From: Acanthaster planci
Taxonomy: Eukaryota > Echinodermata > Asteroidea > Valvatida > Acanthasteridae
Reading direction: 5' to 3'
NCBI RefSeq assembly: GCF_001949145.1
Contig: NW_019091361.1
Coordinates: 2,651,825-2,715,824 of the forward strand
DNA length: 64,000 nucleotides
Shown here: piece by piece, positions 11,837 to 25,700 of the stretch
How positions within the stretch are numbered: the first letter of the stretch is position 1
How the letters are laid out: each line of letters starts with the position of its first letter
Translations under genes and position numbers: made by a program
Notes under the pieces: generated by a model
What the model saw: the letters and a program-made list of their open reading frames with translations, nothing else
Told to the model about the DNA's origin: nothing
The model's database searches: none

Positions 11837-13174
11837 TGATGTAGATTTAGTGTGGCAGCCATTGTAATTTGTACATGTCATTTTGCAGCAGAATATTCGG
11901 CAAAAATACGACTTTGTTCAGGAAAGGTATGTCATTTAATTATATTCAGGAAAGAGTTCCATAGGCTATACGGACAAGGGTAGCAGCTGATGTCCCTACC
12001 CATGAGACTTGTTTGAAAAAACCTAGGGCCTAGGTATAACATGGAGAAATTTGTAGGTGTTTTCTAAAAATCTAAACATGCTATAAAAAAGCTTGTCTGC
12101 TTCAGAATTTTCTTTGCTAGGCCAAACATTAACAAGTAACATGGCTAAATTTCACTTTTAATCACCCTAGGCATGCTAGGCCTAATATAGCATGTTTAGG
12201 CTGAGACAAGTTAGGCCTATGCCCTATCTCTTTCTGACGGCTGTTAATTGTTACATTTTATGGGTAAATAAGTGTTGTCCGTATACTATAGCCTATAGTA
12301 TAGGCCTAGGCCTAGAACTCTTTTGTCTTTGTATTTCTCATTTTCATGTGGCAGTCATGCTATTTAGGCCTTGCGTCAACAAGTGTCAACACATACAACA
12401 AGCGTCAACAAAGCGTCAACAATTTAAAAATACCCTCTAAAGATTTAAAAGTGGTTTTATCATATTTTTGAGACTCTAACACCTGCCACTTTGTAAGAGA
12501 AACATCGACTTTGCTTCCAGATTCACGCAGAAAAACAAAACTTTTTCGTGATGCATGGAGGCTGCCATCTTTACTCTACCATCCATGTGAAAACAAGGTG
12601 GCGGCTGGTCGGGCAGCAAGAGCAGGCCCGAATTTGTCGCTCAAATTTCCACACTCAAATATCATTTTCGATAACGTGATACATTGAATATGATATGTAG
12701 GAGCCTTATTAATTTTGTTGACGCTCATTGACGCTAAATAGCATGACCCTCATGTGGCTTTTGGTGTTTAGAATAGGACCCCCTTTTTTGCTGTGAAATG
12801 CCGTTAGTAATGTGCACTGCTTTATCTACCTAGCCTACTCGCATGACTAAGGCTGATGACGATTTGGGCCTGTGACTAAGTCACATGGAGATGGCCATTT
12901 TCTCATTTTCTGAGTAATTGCAGGATACGTGTACCCAGATGATCAGATAGTGCACATGGGAAGATATAATGCATGTAGTGAAAAGACTTTAACAATCAAT
13001 ATTCATAAGTGTGATGCTTAATTCATATCGTTTAGAATTTAAGTTTCAGTGTTATATTTCACATAGCCAGGCTGAAAAATCTGGAAGTTTTATCTTTTGT
13101 CATGTTTGTTTTTTGGTTCAGACTCATGCTCCTGAGTGACTGTGTTTGTCTTCAAAGGCTTGTATGAGCTTGTA

Positions 13175-16100
13175 ATGGCTGGTGCTGGTGCACATCGAAA
13201 TTTAAATGGACGTCTGAATGGACAATTTAATGGTCAGTTGAATGGTCAAGTACCTGGTCAAGTGAACGGAGTTTCTCGACAGCAGCAGCCACTGCAGCCG
13301 CAGCAGCAACAGCCGCAACAGCAGCAGCAGCAACCCCCTCTGCAGCAGTGGGCCTTGCCAGTGGTGCCACTGCAACCCACTCCACCCCCGGCTATCCCGA
13401 CGGTCAGACCACGAGGGGAAGCGGTCCCCTACAATTGGCAGTCCACCAAGACTTCGGTCAAGGAACGCTTTGCCTTCATGTTCAACAATGAGATCCTGAG
13501 CGATGTCCACTTCATTGTGGGCAAGGGGATGAACACCCAGCGGATCCCCGCCCACAAGTTCGTCCTTTCCGTTGGCAGTGCCGTCTTTGATGCCATGTTC
13601 AACGGAGGGATGGCCACCACCTCCAATGAAGTGGAACTTCCTGATGTTGAACCCGCTGCGTTTCTGGCTTTGCTGCGATTCCTGTACTCGGATGAGGTGC
13701 AAATTGGCCCGGAGAGCGTCATGACCACTCTGTACACGGCCAAGAAGTATGCTGTCCCAGCGTTAGAATCAGCGTGTGTGGAGTTCCTGAAGAAGAACCT
13801 GAGTGCAGACAATGCATTCATGCTGCTCACTCAGGCTCGGCTTTTTGATGAGCCACAACTCGCAAACCTCTGCCTGGAAACTATAGACAAGAACACCACC
13901 GAAGCGCTTCAGGCCGAGGGCTTCACGGACATAGACCTCGACACACTGATCAACGTTCTTGAGCGCGACACCCTGGGCACGCGCGAGAGCAAGTTGTTCA
14001 ATGCAATATCCAGATGGGCAGAGTACGAAGCTGTCAGACAACAATTACCAGTCACGCCGGAGAACAAACGCAGAGCGCTGGGAAATGCCCTCAAGCTGAT
14101 TCGCTTTCCCCTGATGACCGTGGAAGAGTTTGCCAGTGGGCCTGCGCAGTCGGGGATTCTGACAGATCGGGAGGTTGTCAGCCTCTTCCTTCACTTCACT
14201 GTGAATCCTAAGCCATCGACAGAGTTCCCTTCCAACCCAAGATGTTGTCTGACTGGGAAGGAACAGACTGTGAGCAGGTTTATGCAAGCAGAGAGTCGAT
14301 GGGGTTACAGCGGCACAAGTGATAGGATAAGGTACAATCAATCAAGATATTTAACTCACTTTATTTCTGGAAGTTTTCCTGAAAGGTCTTAATCAGTCAG
14401 TGGCGGCAGAACGATTTTTAAAGTTGTGAGACCATCAGGCATCAGCCATTAATAGGAAGATCCATTAAGCCCCACCCCATTATAGGACCTGCAAATAGTG
14501 GGAGGGGAGCAAGCCCGTCCACAGTTGACAAAGTGGGAAGGCTGCTGGTTCTCCTCCTCTCTCCCTTCCCCTGCTTCCCCTGCCCGTGAAATCACTAATT
14601 GCTGAAGATGGAAGGACACGTGTTCAAATGTTTAGTATTTGTTTTACCAGTAACTTCACTGTTACCTGTCAGGATCTTTTCCAAAATCTACTTAAATGAA
14701 TCGCAGTTGTCAGCCAAGCTTCACTACTCAAACCAAACAACCTTACCCCTAACCATGCTGAACCCAACAGGACCCAACACAGTTTTTTACCAGCAGCTGT
14801 TGTATGTTGAATTCACCAGGCTTCACACATTATAGCTGTTGGACGTTGTCGGGTTCAGCATGTGGCGGAAAAATACGGGTAGGGGGTTAGGATGAATAAA
14901 AACAGAGAAGGGGAGAGGGGGTGTTGAAGATGAAACTGTATCCCAATTGAAGCACAGTACATGTAACAGCAACTGGGGTCCATAATCCACATTATAAAGC
15001 CAACGTAGAGTTCATGAATATGGTGTCAGAACTTCTTTTTGAGATGTCAAATTTTGCTGTCCTGTCCTGCCCTGTGCACAGGTTCCAAGTGAACAGACGT
15101 ATTTTTGTGGTTGGATTTGGTTTGTATGGCTCCATCCATGGACCAGCTGATTATGCCGTCAACATACAGGTAATTTAATTTGGGAATCATAGCAGGTTAT
15201 TCTAGTGTCTTGATACTTTGCACGACCAAGACATACAGGTAAATGTGAACAGAATGAGTGGAGTACTGGCTATAAAAAGTAAACTAAAATACCAGACTGC
15301 TGTAAGCTTTCAGTTCTGATCAAGATTGCTACAGAGTGTTGCCTTTCAAATTTAGCAGTTAAAACAAATTTTGTAACCATTTCCAATGTATTGGTAGCCA
15401 AAGTTTGCCGAATTTTCACCCTTGGTTGGTGTCAGGCTTTGCCTTGCACACTTTCCTCGTTGCATTCAAAACTGGAGGTTCTTTCATCTACATGTAGTAT
15501 TGAAAATATCAGTTATTATTTGTTTTTGTCAGCAGTGTGAGATTATTATTTGATGCTTCTTGAATTATTTATTTCCTCTTCATGGTCAGGCTTTTAACAT
15601 GAGATAAAAACGAATAACATATGAGAAGATTTTAATCCTAAAAAAGCAATTTGCTAGTGTAAGGGATCCCATGTTAACCAAAATACACAGATAAACAAAC
15701 AGGAAACCAACTATGAAATACAAAAAAGACAGACAAAACGCAGGTAACCAAAACAAAAAAAATAGTTATACAGTGAATGTACGAGTAAAGTTCAGAAAAT
15801 AAACTGTTTAATATAAAATTAGGGCAGTGAGGTGGAAGAAAAAATCGATATTCAGATATTTTAAAGAAAATTATAGATAATGTACCATTTGAAAGGTATG
15901 AAGTAACAGAAGATATGCTTGTAACTTCAGTTTGCACTTAGAAACATAGTAGGAATTTGTTTAGAATTCCATGTTTTGGATCCAGATAATTTAAGATCTA
16001 AGCAGTTGTTTTGTGTTGAGGTATATGCAAGGATAATTCAATAATGCTTTGGTATTACAGTTGTGCAAATTCCAAGTTAGCCTAAACATTTCGCTATTGA

Positions 16101-17330
16101 AGAGTGGAAGTAGATTATTATAAAATGTATAAATACGTAATGGCTGCTGGTTTCTGTTAAGGTTAACAACACTTCAGGACTTTGCATTGGTAGTGGCAGC
16201 CGGTTGTTGTTTGCTAACCATAAGTGGGTAAAAACCATGACCGTGACTTAAAAAGGGAGGTCCTCTGTTATTGTAGAAAGATTGTATTTTTTGAATAGTT
16301 TTGTTTTCATCCCACTTGTTCCTGGTCTTCGACAGATACTCCACGGTGATTCTGATGCAGTGCTTGGGCAGAATGACACAGGGTTCAGCTGTGATGGATC
16401 CGAGTCCACGTTCCGTGTCATGTTCAAGGAGCCCATTGAAATTCAGCCCTCGATCAGTTACATCGCCAGCGCCACACTCAAGGTTGGTCACAGGATTGAT
16501 TTCTTCCAAGCAGCTGAATATTTCAAAAATGTTCTTGTTGAGGGGCATGTTGCTGTTTTGGAACGTGGAACACATCCAGTGGAACCAAATATTGTCATCT
16601 GTTCTCAGCTTGATTTGGCCAACCAGTAGAAAAGTGGTATTCTCAGAACAGGTGGTGATCAGTGAAGAACGCTTTTGTGCACCATATTTTGTACATTTCC
16701 GTTTTTACTTGGCATAAACTTATCAAAATTCAACTTTACTTGTCTCCTAGTGCGCGTACATGTACGGGCCTTTAACTAAAGAGAAACTAAAAATGGCAGA
16801 ATTCCTTACCTCTCCCCGATCCGATGAGATCCAGTGGGATTCTTTGGTATACAGCAGATTTCGTACTAGACAATGTAGACAATGCCACGGTCAAGGCGTC
16901 TGCCGATGGTGTATGCGATAGCAGCTGATTGCCAACTTAAACACTAACTGTGTGCAAGCTAGTGTGCACCACTGAAAAAGGCTTAAAAGACGTAATCAAT
17001 CTTTGCCGGGCAAATGTATGCGGCATAAACATACCGGGTAAGCCAGTCACAATAGCTTATGTTTTCTTTCTTTGGTCGTTGGTATTCCAGCAAGTCCATT
17101 ACCTGTCCTCATTCCATGACCTGAAGACTTGAGCTTAACCTTGCTGTTTCTTGATATCCCTCTTCCCCCAGGGCCCAGACTCCCACTACGGCACCAAGGG
17201 AATGCGGAAGGTTGTCCACGAGTCCGTCTCCAGCGGCAAAGTGGTGTTCCAGTTCACCTATGCGTCCGGCAACAACAACGGGACCTCTGTGGAGGATGGT
17301 CAGATCCCAGAAATCATCTTCTACACGTGA
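13175..17330 (+). CDS. BTBD2: BTB/POZ-BACK-PHR protein of the BTBD1/BTBD2 type
   Basis: Four coding exons, 13175-14331, 15082-15169, 16336-16482 and 17172-17330, join to 1551 nt (516 residues). I start at the ATG at 13175; the open frame continues upstream only through a probable 5' UTR. Residues 11-32 are NGQ-type repeats and 36-60 a poly-Q tract, both low-complexity. PYNWQ at residue 85 opens the conserved part. The BTB domain follows (SDVHF near 109, [20 protein letters not shown]), then BACK, then a C-terminal PHR domain ([30 protein letters not shown]-like SGNNNGT, ending PEIIFYT). The family acts as substrate adaptor for Cullin-3 ubiquitin ligases, and human BTBD1/2 bind topoisomerase I. 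The gene is probably the single invertebrate pro-orthologue of BTBD1 and BTBD2, so the symbol is approximate. Confidence 0.93.
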
Positions 17331-20056
17331 CAAGAGAGACAGCATGAACTCCATGTTGGTAATATTCAAGAAACTCGTGTTAAATAACTGAATTCAATTT
17401 GAAATAATTTCATTTGCTCTGAAAAAAGTTTGATGACTGGTTTCTGCACAGTGTGTAAATGTGCTCACAAATGTCCATGCATATATTAAATTCTTAACAC
17501 TGACTGGTTTCTTAAAATATCTTCATATTACTTGAGAACAAGGCCTTCATTAGGCCCATGGTTTGTAATCCTAGAAAACATTTACAGTTGTTTGTGTTTG
17601 GCAATTCAATTTGTTAAATGTGAGAATGCAAACCCTTAAACGACACCCACTCATGCACTTTAGTATCGGAACCGTTTGAACACGTTAGTAAAAGCAGTAT
17701 ATCAAGCCAAAGGGAACACTCAATGGCGCAGGTGCATGCATGACTTAGCCATTTATGAACTGGGTACTGTGTTGATTTGTTTGTCATATTTTGATAGCTT
17801 AAAGTGCTGTGCAGAAAAATCATGTTTGGTGTGTGTCAATTAGAGATTCATTATGAAACCGTTGCAACAGACAGTTTCGAGGTGAATTCTGAAGTGGTAC
17901 ATTGGCTTTTTGCAAAGTTCGTCTCTTAAAAGTGTCCACTTCAGATGCTGTAATGGAGTTAAAAGATAGATGCGGTTCATCCTTCTTGACCTTGTGTGAA
18001 ATAAACAAGCCTTTTATGATTTTTGTAAACTAGGAGAGTACTCCTTCACCGAGTCACTTCCAAAGTCTCTTATAGTGGCAGCAACATGAAAAATTCATTC
18101 CTTTTGGAAAACTAGCGTTTCAGATTGCTGTGTGCTGTTCCAAACATACCACACGTAAAAAAAGTGGGGAGCAACTCAATCAGAGAAATGTATATTTCTG
18201 CTTTTTAAAGTACGGTAGCATAGATAGCCCATACCCTTCCCGACCTTCAAAACACATCTTCATAACAAATTCGGAGGTTGTGGAAAATTTTGCAGAGACC
18301 ATTTGGGTTCATGACCCAGACTCTGGCAAATGATTCACCACTGGATATATGGATATTGGATATGTGTATATTTTCCCATGTACATGTACATAACAGTTTT
18401 CAATATGTGTCGTCATCAGACGAGAGTTGCACGTAGCCCCTGCATTTTGTGTCCTACTGTTTCAGTTTAATTCCAATGTATGGGAAAAATGAGTGGTTAC
18501 GTTGAAATTGTACTTAATTCACGTTTGTATATGAAGACAAAAATTAATATATATATGCAGGTTTGCCCACAGAGAAATGCATAAATTTGCTTTTAAACCT
18601 TCTGTTGGAGATATTATTTTATTACCCAGTAATATGTATCACATGATGTATCATATACATGTATGACATACACCACATAATTTAATGCCAGGAAGACATA
18701 ATGTGGCATCTGATCATTAATGTCAAACAGCAGTCACATAATAAGTGAAGCATGTCCAATGAGTATGTCCATCAGTGAATTCAGGGGCTGTTTTATTACC
18801 CGACTTTCAGGAGCCGTAACAGATGCATCCTTTTGGCAAAAAGCCATGCCTTTACTGTCCTTTATTTGGCTGAACAGCATCCATGATGGAGACCATTAAT
18901 AGCCACTGGTCATCGTAGGGTCCGTGCACAAGTATTCCCTCAGCCGTGATCAAGACAGACAGGGGGATGTCCCCTGGAAGTTGTTGGTGCCTCACATGCT
19001 GTGCACCTGGTTAGACCCCTCAGGTTTAACTTTATGCATATTCATATAAAAAACAAGCCTCACATTTTCACGAAGAATAGAACTTATGCGCATTCATGTT
19101 GTGTTGACTCAACAGAGCACCCTTTTCAAATAAACAGTGCCCTCTCTTGGTCATACATGGCATCTTTACCGAAGCACTGCTTCAGCATGCTCACATCTCT
19201 GGTTTGCAGATCTAACATCGACACTACATGTGGGGCCACAGTACACAGAGCTGTGCATAGCATAGCAAGAGTGGCGCCAAATTCAAACTCTGGGACCAAA
19301 ATGGCTGTTGATTGTGTGTGCAGTACAACATGATGCAGTCGTCGTGTGTGCCAATTTACCATATGCACTGAAGCCTAATCCACCATTTTGATTCCAACAA
19401 TTTCTTGTTGCAACTCGCCCTATAAAAAGCTCTGGCAGTACAGTACCTTGAGCAGTGGTTTGAGGTTATGGCTTAGTGCTGATGGTTGGTAGCCTGATTG
19501 TTGGTTGTTTGGAGGGTTGGGGATGAGGAGTCGAGTGGACCTTCTTGCTATCTGGTTCGTAAGTGATTTCGTCATACCCGCACACGCACCACTGATTGCA
19601 AGCTTCCACTGGACGAACACTACAGTTGCGCGCTAACTTCCGGTTCCATGTAACTCTATGTGCAGGGGGCGTGGTTTAAACTGATGTGACATCACACTTA
19701 CGAACTGGATTGGGAAATAGTTGTTGTCAATCAAAGAAATACATGTACATTCAATCTCTATTCTTTGGAATAGTAGGTGCATTTTAACCAGTGACAGGGC
19801 ATTGTTAACAGGAGTATTGCAATCCAATGGTGTTTTTAAAGAATATCTCTCCCCACCCCCGCAAAAATGCTACCGAATTTCATTGTAGAAAGACATACAC
19901 AGGATCAAAGTACTTTCATTATTCTTTGCATAAGAAAAGTGTACATGGTTTGTACTGCACTGTTTTTCAACTGTAGCACTTGTAAGAGACATGGCTCTTC
20001 AACCTATTACAAGTTACTTTATTTCCACCGTCAAATTATCGCTAACTTAAAGTTAT

Positions 20057-20253
20057 ACTTTAATTAACCGTAACACTCCTCAATCCTTCACCTGTTGGAG
20101 GACTGAGGACTGTTAGGTACTTTAATTAACCCTAACACTCCTCAATCCTTCACCTGTTGGAGGACTGAGGACTGTTAGGAACTTTAATTAATCCTAACAC
20201 TCCTCAATCCTTCACCTGTTGGAGGACTGAGGACTGTTGGGGTTAATTAAAGT
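20057..20253. repeat. Three 62-bp tandem hairpin units bounded by inverted ends
   Basis: Units start at 20057, 20119 and 20181, each opening ACTTTAATTAA. Each then carries a hairpin made of TAACACTCCTCAATCCT and its imperfect complement AGGACTGAGGACTGTTA around CACCTGTTGG. The array closes with GGTTAATTAAAGT, the inverted copy of its opening ACTTTAATTAACC. So it is both a tandem array and a foldback. Confidence 0.85.
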
Positions 20254-20789
20254 TTTGGCATTGTCTTTAGTATAATCTGCGACATCTCATTTCAAGGTAC
20301 ATGTAGGTTACTCTGCTCTTGCTAGAAAACGAATCTACATGTAGCGTTGTTTGGCTGAGAGATTGGGACAGGATCCGAGATACTGAGAGATGCTTGACAA
20401 TTCATTCCAAGTTGAATTTGAAGTGTGCTTGGTTTGTGTTTGTTATGAAGTTTGATATAGCTTCTTTTGAAGGTCAGCAACTTGGCATTATATAATTTGT
20501 AATTAACATTGTGGTTGAAAACATCTTTGGATCTGTCAGTGTTGCCTTTGGATTCACACCATTTCTCAAATCTTCTGGCACCCTCCATCCGCCCCCCCCT
20601 AAATATTTTATGTAAATTCTCATCATCAAATTTAATTTAAAACTACATGTGCATGTACAATGACCACTCCCTTGAAGAACACATGTATAGGGCATGTCAT
20701 GCATAAATTTTATTGCAGTTGCTGTCCAGCAGAAAAGTTAAATCATTACCTATTTTTGTTACATCACTTGCTCGTGTTGCAACAAGTGA

Positions 20790-20965
20790 CAGGGGTGAGA
20801 TTTCTCAGCTTTTTAGCTGATTTCAGCTTTTTTGGTTTGGGATTTCAGCTTTTTCTTCCTCACAGGCTGTGTACAAAAGTATAGGAGATTTTCACAGTTC
20901 AGCTTCTTTATGCCTTTTTTCAGCTTTTTTTTAGCTATTTTTATCGTTGGTAAATCTCACCCCTG
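20790..20965. mobile_element. CAGGGGTG-ended MITE, copy 1
   Basis: Begins CAGGGGTGAGATTT and ends AAATCTCACCCCTG, a perfect 14-bp terminal inverted repeat. The interior is rich in TTTCAGCTTTTT and TTAGCTGATTT. AAGTGA directly flanks both sides (20784-20789 and 20966-20971), an apparent 6-bp target duplication. CAGGGG ends recall hAT elements, but those duplicate 8 bp, so the superfamily is open. Confidence 0.75.
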
Positions 20966-22793
20966 AAGTGATGTGGGTGGCTTTTCAGTGAACTCACGTG
21001 ACAGCATCAGCAGTGTTTTTGCTATTGACATAATGTGACTATGCCCCTGACATGGGTCAAATGTTAACAGGTGTTTGATGGTTTACGTTCATTATACATG
21101 CATCTTTGTTCCACCCACGCTTCCACAAATGCAGCAGCAGCATGTAAATGTTGAACACTAGCACCCTGGCCTGCCAAACATCTCATGTGCTAGCAGTCAT
21201 GGTTGTGGATATTTGCCTAGAGCCACGTCACTGTCATCTGACATAATGACCGAAGTTTCTAAAGCCTTCCAAGGCAAGAAACCATGTTGATACTAGGAGT
21301 ACAAATGTATAAGGTATGCTTCTTATAGAGACTGATAAGTACATATATTGCTGTAAAATAAAAGACTGCATTTCGGGCGAATGCCTGTATCTGTGTGTCT
21401 ATAACACGGTCTGTAAATCCTGTCATGTTCAGTTCTTGACATAATCTGCTCAGCATTTCCCCAAATCTTGTATCCTATTTATTGCAGTAACTGTGAAATC
21501 AGTTCTTTCTCCAAGTACATATATGAAAATAAATTCAAATTGGAAACCTCATTCAAGAAAATGTATCTAATTTCAGAAACATCCTGAACATAGAAAAACA
21601 TTAAATTGTCACTTATTTCACTCAAACCCTAGGCAGCACTGCCTAAGTTCCAATATTTGATCGGAAATAAATGAAACTTTACAACACTATGTTACGTGCA
21701 CTTAGTACTGATGTAATGGGGAAGTGATAATCAAAGTTAACTTCAGCTACAGTCCAGCACCAGGAACTGTTATAGTTCTACGTCCACCTTAACTCTTTGA
21801 TAGGTCATTGAGCTAGTTGTAAATGTTGAAGTGTTCTGGAGGGTGGATCAAAGCAATAGCAGAGACCAAGAGTGATAAACTGCGGAAGACATTTAAAAAA
21901 ACTAGCAGACTGATGATGAACATATAATCTTGACCCAAGGCCTTGTAATTTGACATTTGTTACCCATGCATACCCACGCTAAATATTTGATCATGAGAGT
22001 GCACAATTCTAATACAGGAGGATGACCCTATGCTGTTCGGCATTGGATGTCAAGAGTCAAATGTGATTTTGAAGGCATCAATGCTCGGTGGCGAAACAAA
22101 AAGGTTTCAGAACCAAACTAATGCACCGACTGACTTAAATTTCTCCAAAATGACATACATGTATAGGTCATTCTCAACTGAAGCTGAGGCTAAAACAACC
22201 TGCTGATCCAAAAGATTAACTGCAGTTGAGTTGCCCAGCTTGGAGGAAGTGTGCCAATAAATCATCATAGCTCAATGCCCTTCATTCCAAGGTTGATTTC
22301 AGATAGAAATAATTCCCATTTGTACCCTTTGACTAGGGACAAACAGAAAAATCTGACTAACTTCACAAGCTCTTTGGGTAAACAGGAAAACAGATGCTCT
22401 ATCAGAGCACTTTTCTGCCACATCAAAATAGGGGTTGCACTTCTAAAAGGATGTTTTGCTGGTTACATGGGAGTCAACACAAAATGCATAAACACTTTTA
22501 GATGAACAAACTTGTATGACCTTAACTTTATAGACGTACAGAATTATAAATCCATTGTTATCGAAATAGTAGAAAAATCAAATCAGTTCCATAGTTGAGC
22601 ATGTTACCCTTCATAACTAGTGTAAGCTGATGAAAGACACCATACTTTTCCTCCCCAAATAATTTCATATTACAAGTAATACCAAAATATATCTTTGATC
22701 ATAAAATAGGTACCTCTAGCTTAGCTACTGCCCTCAAGTACAGGCAGTCAGAATCTACAGGTGAGGTTTCGTTTGGCATAGGAGGAATGGTTG

Positions 22794-25700
22794 TCATTTT
22801 GCCACAATCATTTGACCTGCGATGAATGACGCCCCAGGATCGAGGGTCACTGGGGACGAGACATGGCCGGCTTCCACGCAAAGCATCTTGGGATACTCGT
22901 CGTCTCCAAAGTCCGACATGGCTTTGGCCTTTTCTTCCCATGGGTTCCACACAACTGAATACAGGTGACACACAAGAATGAATGAAAACGTGGAAATAGA
23001 AAATAAAAACAAAAAGAAACAGAGAGGAAACTTAAACACAGGTGTCACATGTACATGGACAGGAAAATTAACGTACAATACATTGATGGGAAATTGACAC
23101 AAACTAGATTACTGTGACATCTGATACAGGTGTTTCACAATAGTGTGCCTCCAACAGTTTGCAATGCATTGACCAATCACAGTGTGCGAAATCTGTTGAC
23201 CCAGTGCGTGTGTTTGGAAACGGTTGACAGATTTCGCGCCTGGTGATTGGTCAACACGTTGCAAACTCTTGGAGGCGCACTATTGTGAATCGCCCGTGTT
23301 GAGAAGATTTATCAGTAGAAGTTTTAGTGAACGAATTCAGGGTCAGGTTTTTGGTGGCAGATAGCAATAGATCTTTCAGAAATATTGAAGAGAAGAGTGC
23401 AGAAGAGAATGATTAAGTGATGCAAATCTTTCAGGTAAACTGGCGACTCTCATTTTATTATTATTATAAAAAGACGAAACAGGCAGAGTGAGAAAGCATA
23501 ACGGCTAAAGTGTACAAGTTGCCATAGAGCAACCCACACAAACCTGAAGTGTCAAGTAAAAATGATTCAATGAAAGGAGGTGAAAGGGTGAAAGCACTGT
23601 TCCACTTTACCAGTATCGGGTAAGTTGGTCTTCTTTATGATGACAGTTTTGCCTGTAGCCGTGTCATGGACAATGTGTCCACCTTGAGTGTTCATGTACA
23701 CCCTTTGAAAACAGAACCATACAAGCATAAGTACATGCAGCTATAAAAAGACGACTTGCTTATTGCGGAAATGGCATCAATTATGGATGTTACTGATGTT
23801 GATTATGCCCTCTACACCAAGTCAGACTTAATGTCTGTATTGTGTGTAACCGAGGAAGCTAGAACATGTGACAATGGCACAGCCCTGTTGGAATTTTTGG
23901 CCCTTCTATCAACAATGAAGAGACAACATCAAGACTCTTTGTTTCCTGGCAAAAATAGCACTCCACTTATTTTAGTCCTCAGTAAGAAAGTTCCTGGACA
24001 GTACCAGGGGCTGGTAGGAGCTTTCAACTACGACATTTTCTTTGTAGATTTATGTAAAGTGATGTGATGTAATTCAGTTGTTAGAATCTGCCAGCAAATG
24101 GTGCATCTACAGCCTGACAGCCACTGACCTGTCATAGTTTTCAGCGACAGTCACTAGTTCTCGCTGCTCAGTGAAAGTTTGCCCATCATTGACCTGAGAG
24201 AATGACCAAATTAAATTGATTTCAGTCATTACTCTCTGACATTCTAAACAAAAACCAAACCATTTTTCAATTTCTGCCCACACTTTTGGTATATTCCTTT
24301 TAACTTTTCTGTGGCTCCTCTAACAGGAGAATGAAAACGTTGAACTCGTTTGTTTTCCTAATCCGCTTGAGCTGAAGTGCACCCCCAATTGGCGAAAGAA
24401 AGACAGGTGGTTACAAGCGGGTTCTTACACGCATTCTGCATGTACACAAAGACCATATATGGCGGAATAAATTAGTTACGCGTATTTAGCGTGCTCTGCG
24501 TCAAACGAACATATACTAGCACGCCTATGCAGTGAGTACCGAAAAAATACGCCCCGTTTTGTTCCGTTTGGAGCGGATAAGAAGGGGCTAACTTAAAATT
24601 TTTCAATCCGCTGTTGATACACCACAGAAACAAAAATTACTTCTTTAAAATATTACTTGGAGCACTGATACATTTTGAAGCACACCTTATTTTACCTCCC
24701 TTTTCTTCGGGGGGAGGAGGTGTTAAAGCAACATGCATCGAGTTTAAAACATTTTCTTGTGATAAGCTGGTTTCAATAAATGTTCAAATTAGATTAAAGT
24801 ACCTTATCAATGTACTGCACTCCCTTCAGACCACTGACTGTTGCCTTAGTTACGTCACTCACACCAAGGTAAGTGTGCAACAATGCTGTGAAACTGAAAG
24901 AATCCTCTCCTGGAAGATACAAATGTGATTACAACAGGTGCAAGTAAAGTGATGAACTAAGAACTACTATAATTCATAATGAAGAATACAGACCTATCAG
25001 CCCTGAGCTGAAGTGCACCCGAACCAGCAAAAGAAAGACAGATGTACTAAGTTTTCCTACCGGGTTCTTGCTCATGTTTGGCACACAAGCGAAGACCATG
25101 TATTCCAGACTAAATTAATGGCGCGTACTCAGCGTGCCCCGTGTCAAACATACATGAACTTGCGCACCTATACACTGAGTGCGTACCAAACGACTTTCAA
25201 TTTCATTCCAAAACATGCCCTCATTTGTTCCTGCTCAGAGCGGATAGCATAATGACATCAAGCTTACTGTGGCAGTGAGGTGGCCCCCATAGGAAAGAGC
25301 AACATGTAAACAATGTGTGATGTCATTTATGATATAAGGCAACTTGAGACATCACAAAGTCTTCATGAGTTAATCAAGAGCCATCAAATCTCATGTGAAG
25401 TCACAAGCTCTTCAAGCAAACTGTGACAAAGGCTTTCCTTTGTCACCGTTCTTTCCTTCAATGCAACAAAGAGAACTTTGGTAAGTGAATTCAGAAGAAA
25501 TGTCTAGTGCTACAATTGCATTTGTCTATTTTGCATCCTTTGCAGAGGCCTCATTAACATCCTGCACCACTATACGACATGTATCTATAATTTGAGTAGT
25601 TTACTTCACCCCATGTAGTTACTTATGGTACTTATTCATTTGATCTGAAACATGGTTATTGATGGGAACATGAATGATATATTGTGTTTCTGATTTTCTC

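Larger units (their letters stand above)
17331..22793. other. 3' UTR and intergenic region
   Basis: Follows the stop of the BTBD1/2 gene and precedes the convergent stop of the hexose-phosphate mutarotase. AATAAA at 18000-18005 is a plausible poly(A) signal for the plus-strand gene. TTTATT near 21476 is one for the minus-strand gene. It also holds the tandem/foldback array at 20057-20253 and the MITE at 20790-20965. No further coding exon is recognisable. Confidence 0.5.

Noticed and set aside
13202-13830. Long minus-strand ORFs of 166 and 133 residues
   Set aside because: Antisense shadows of the BTBD1/2 coding exon and its poly-Q tract.
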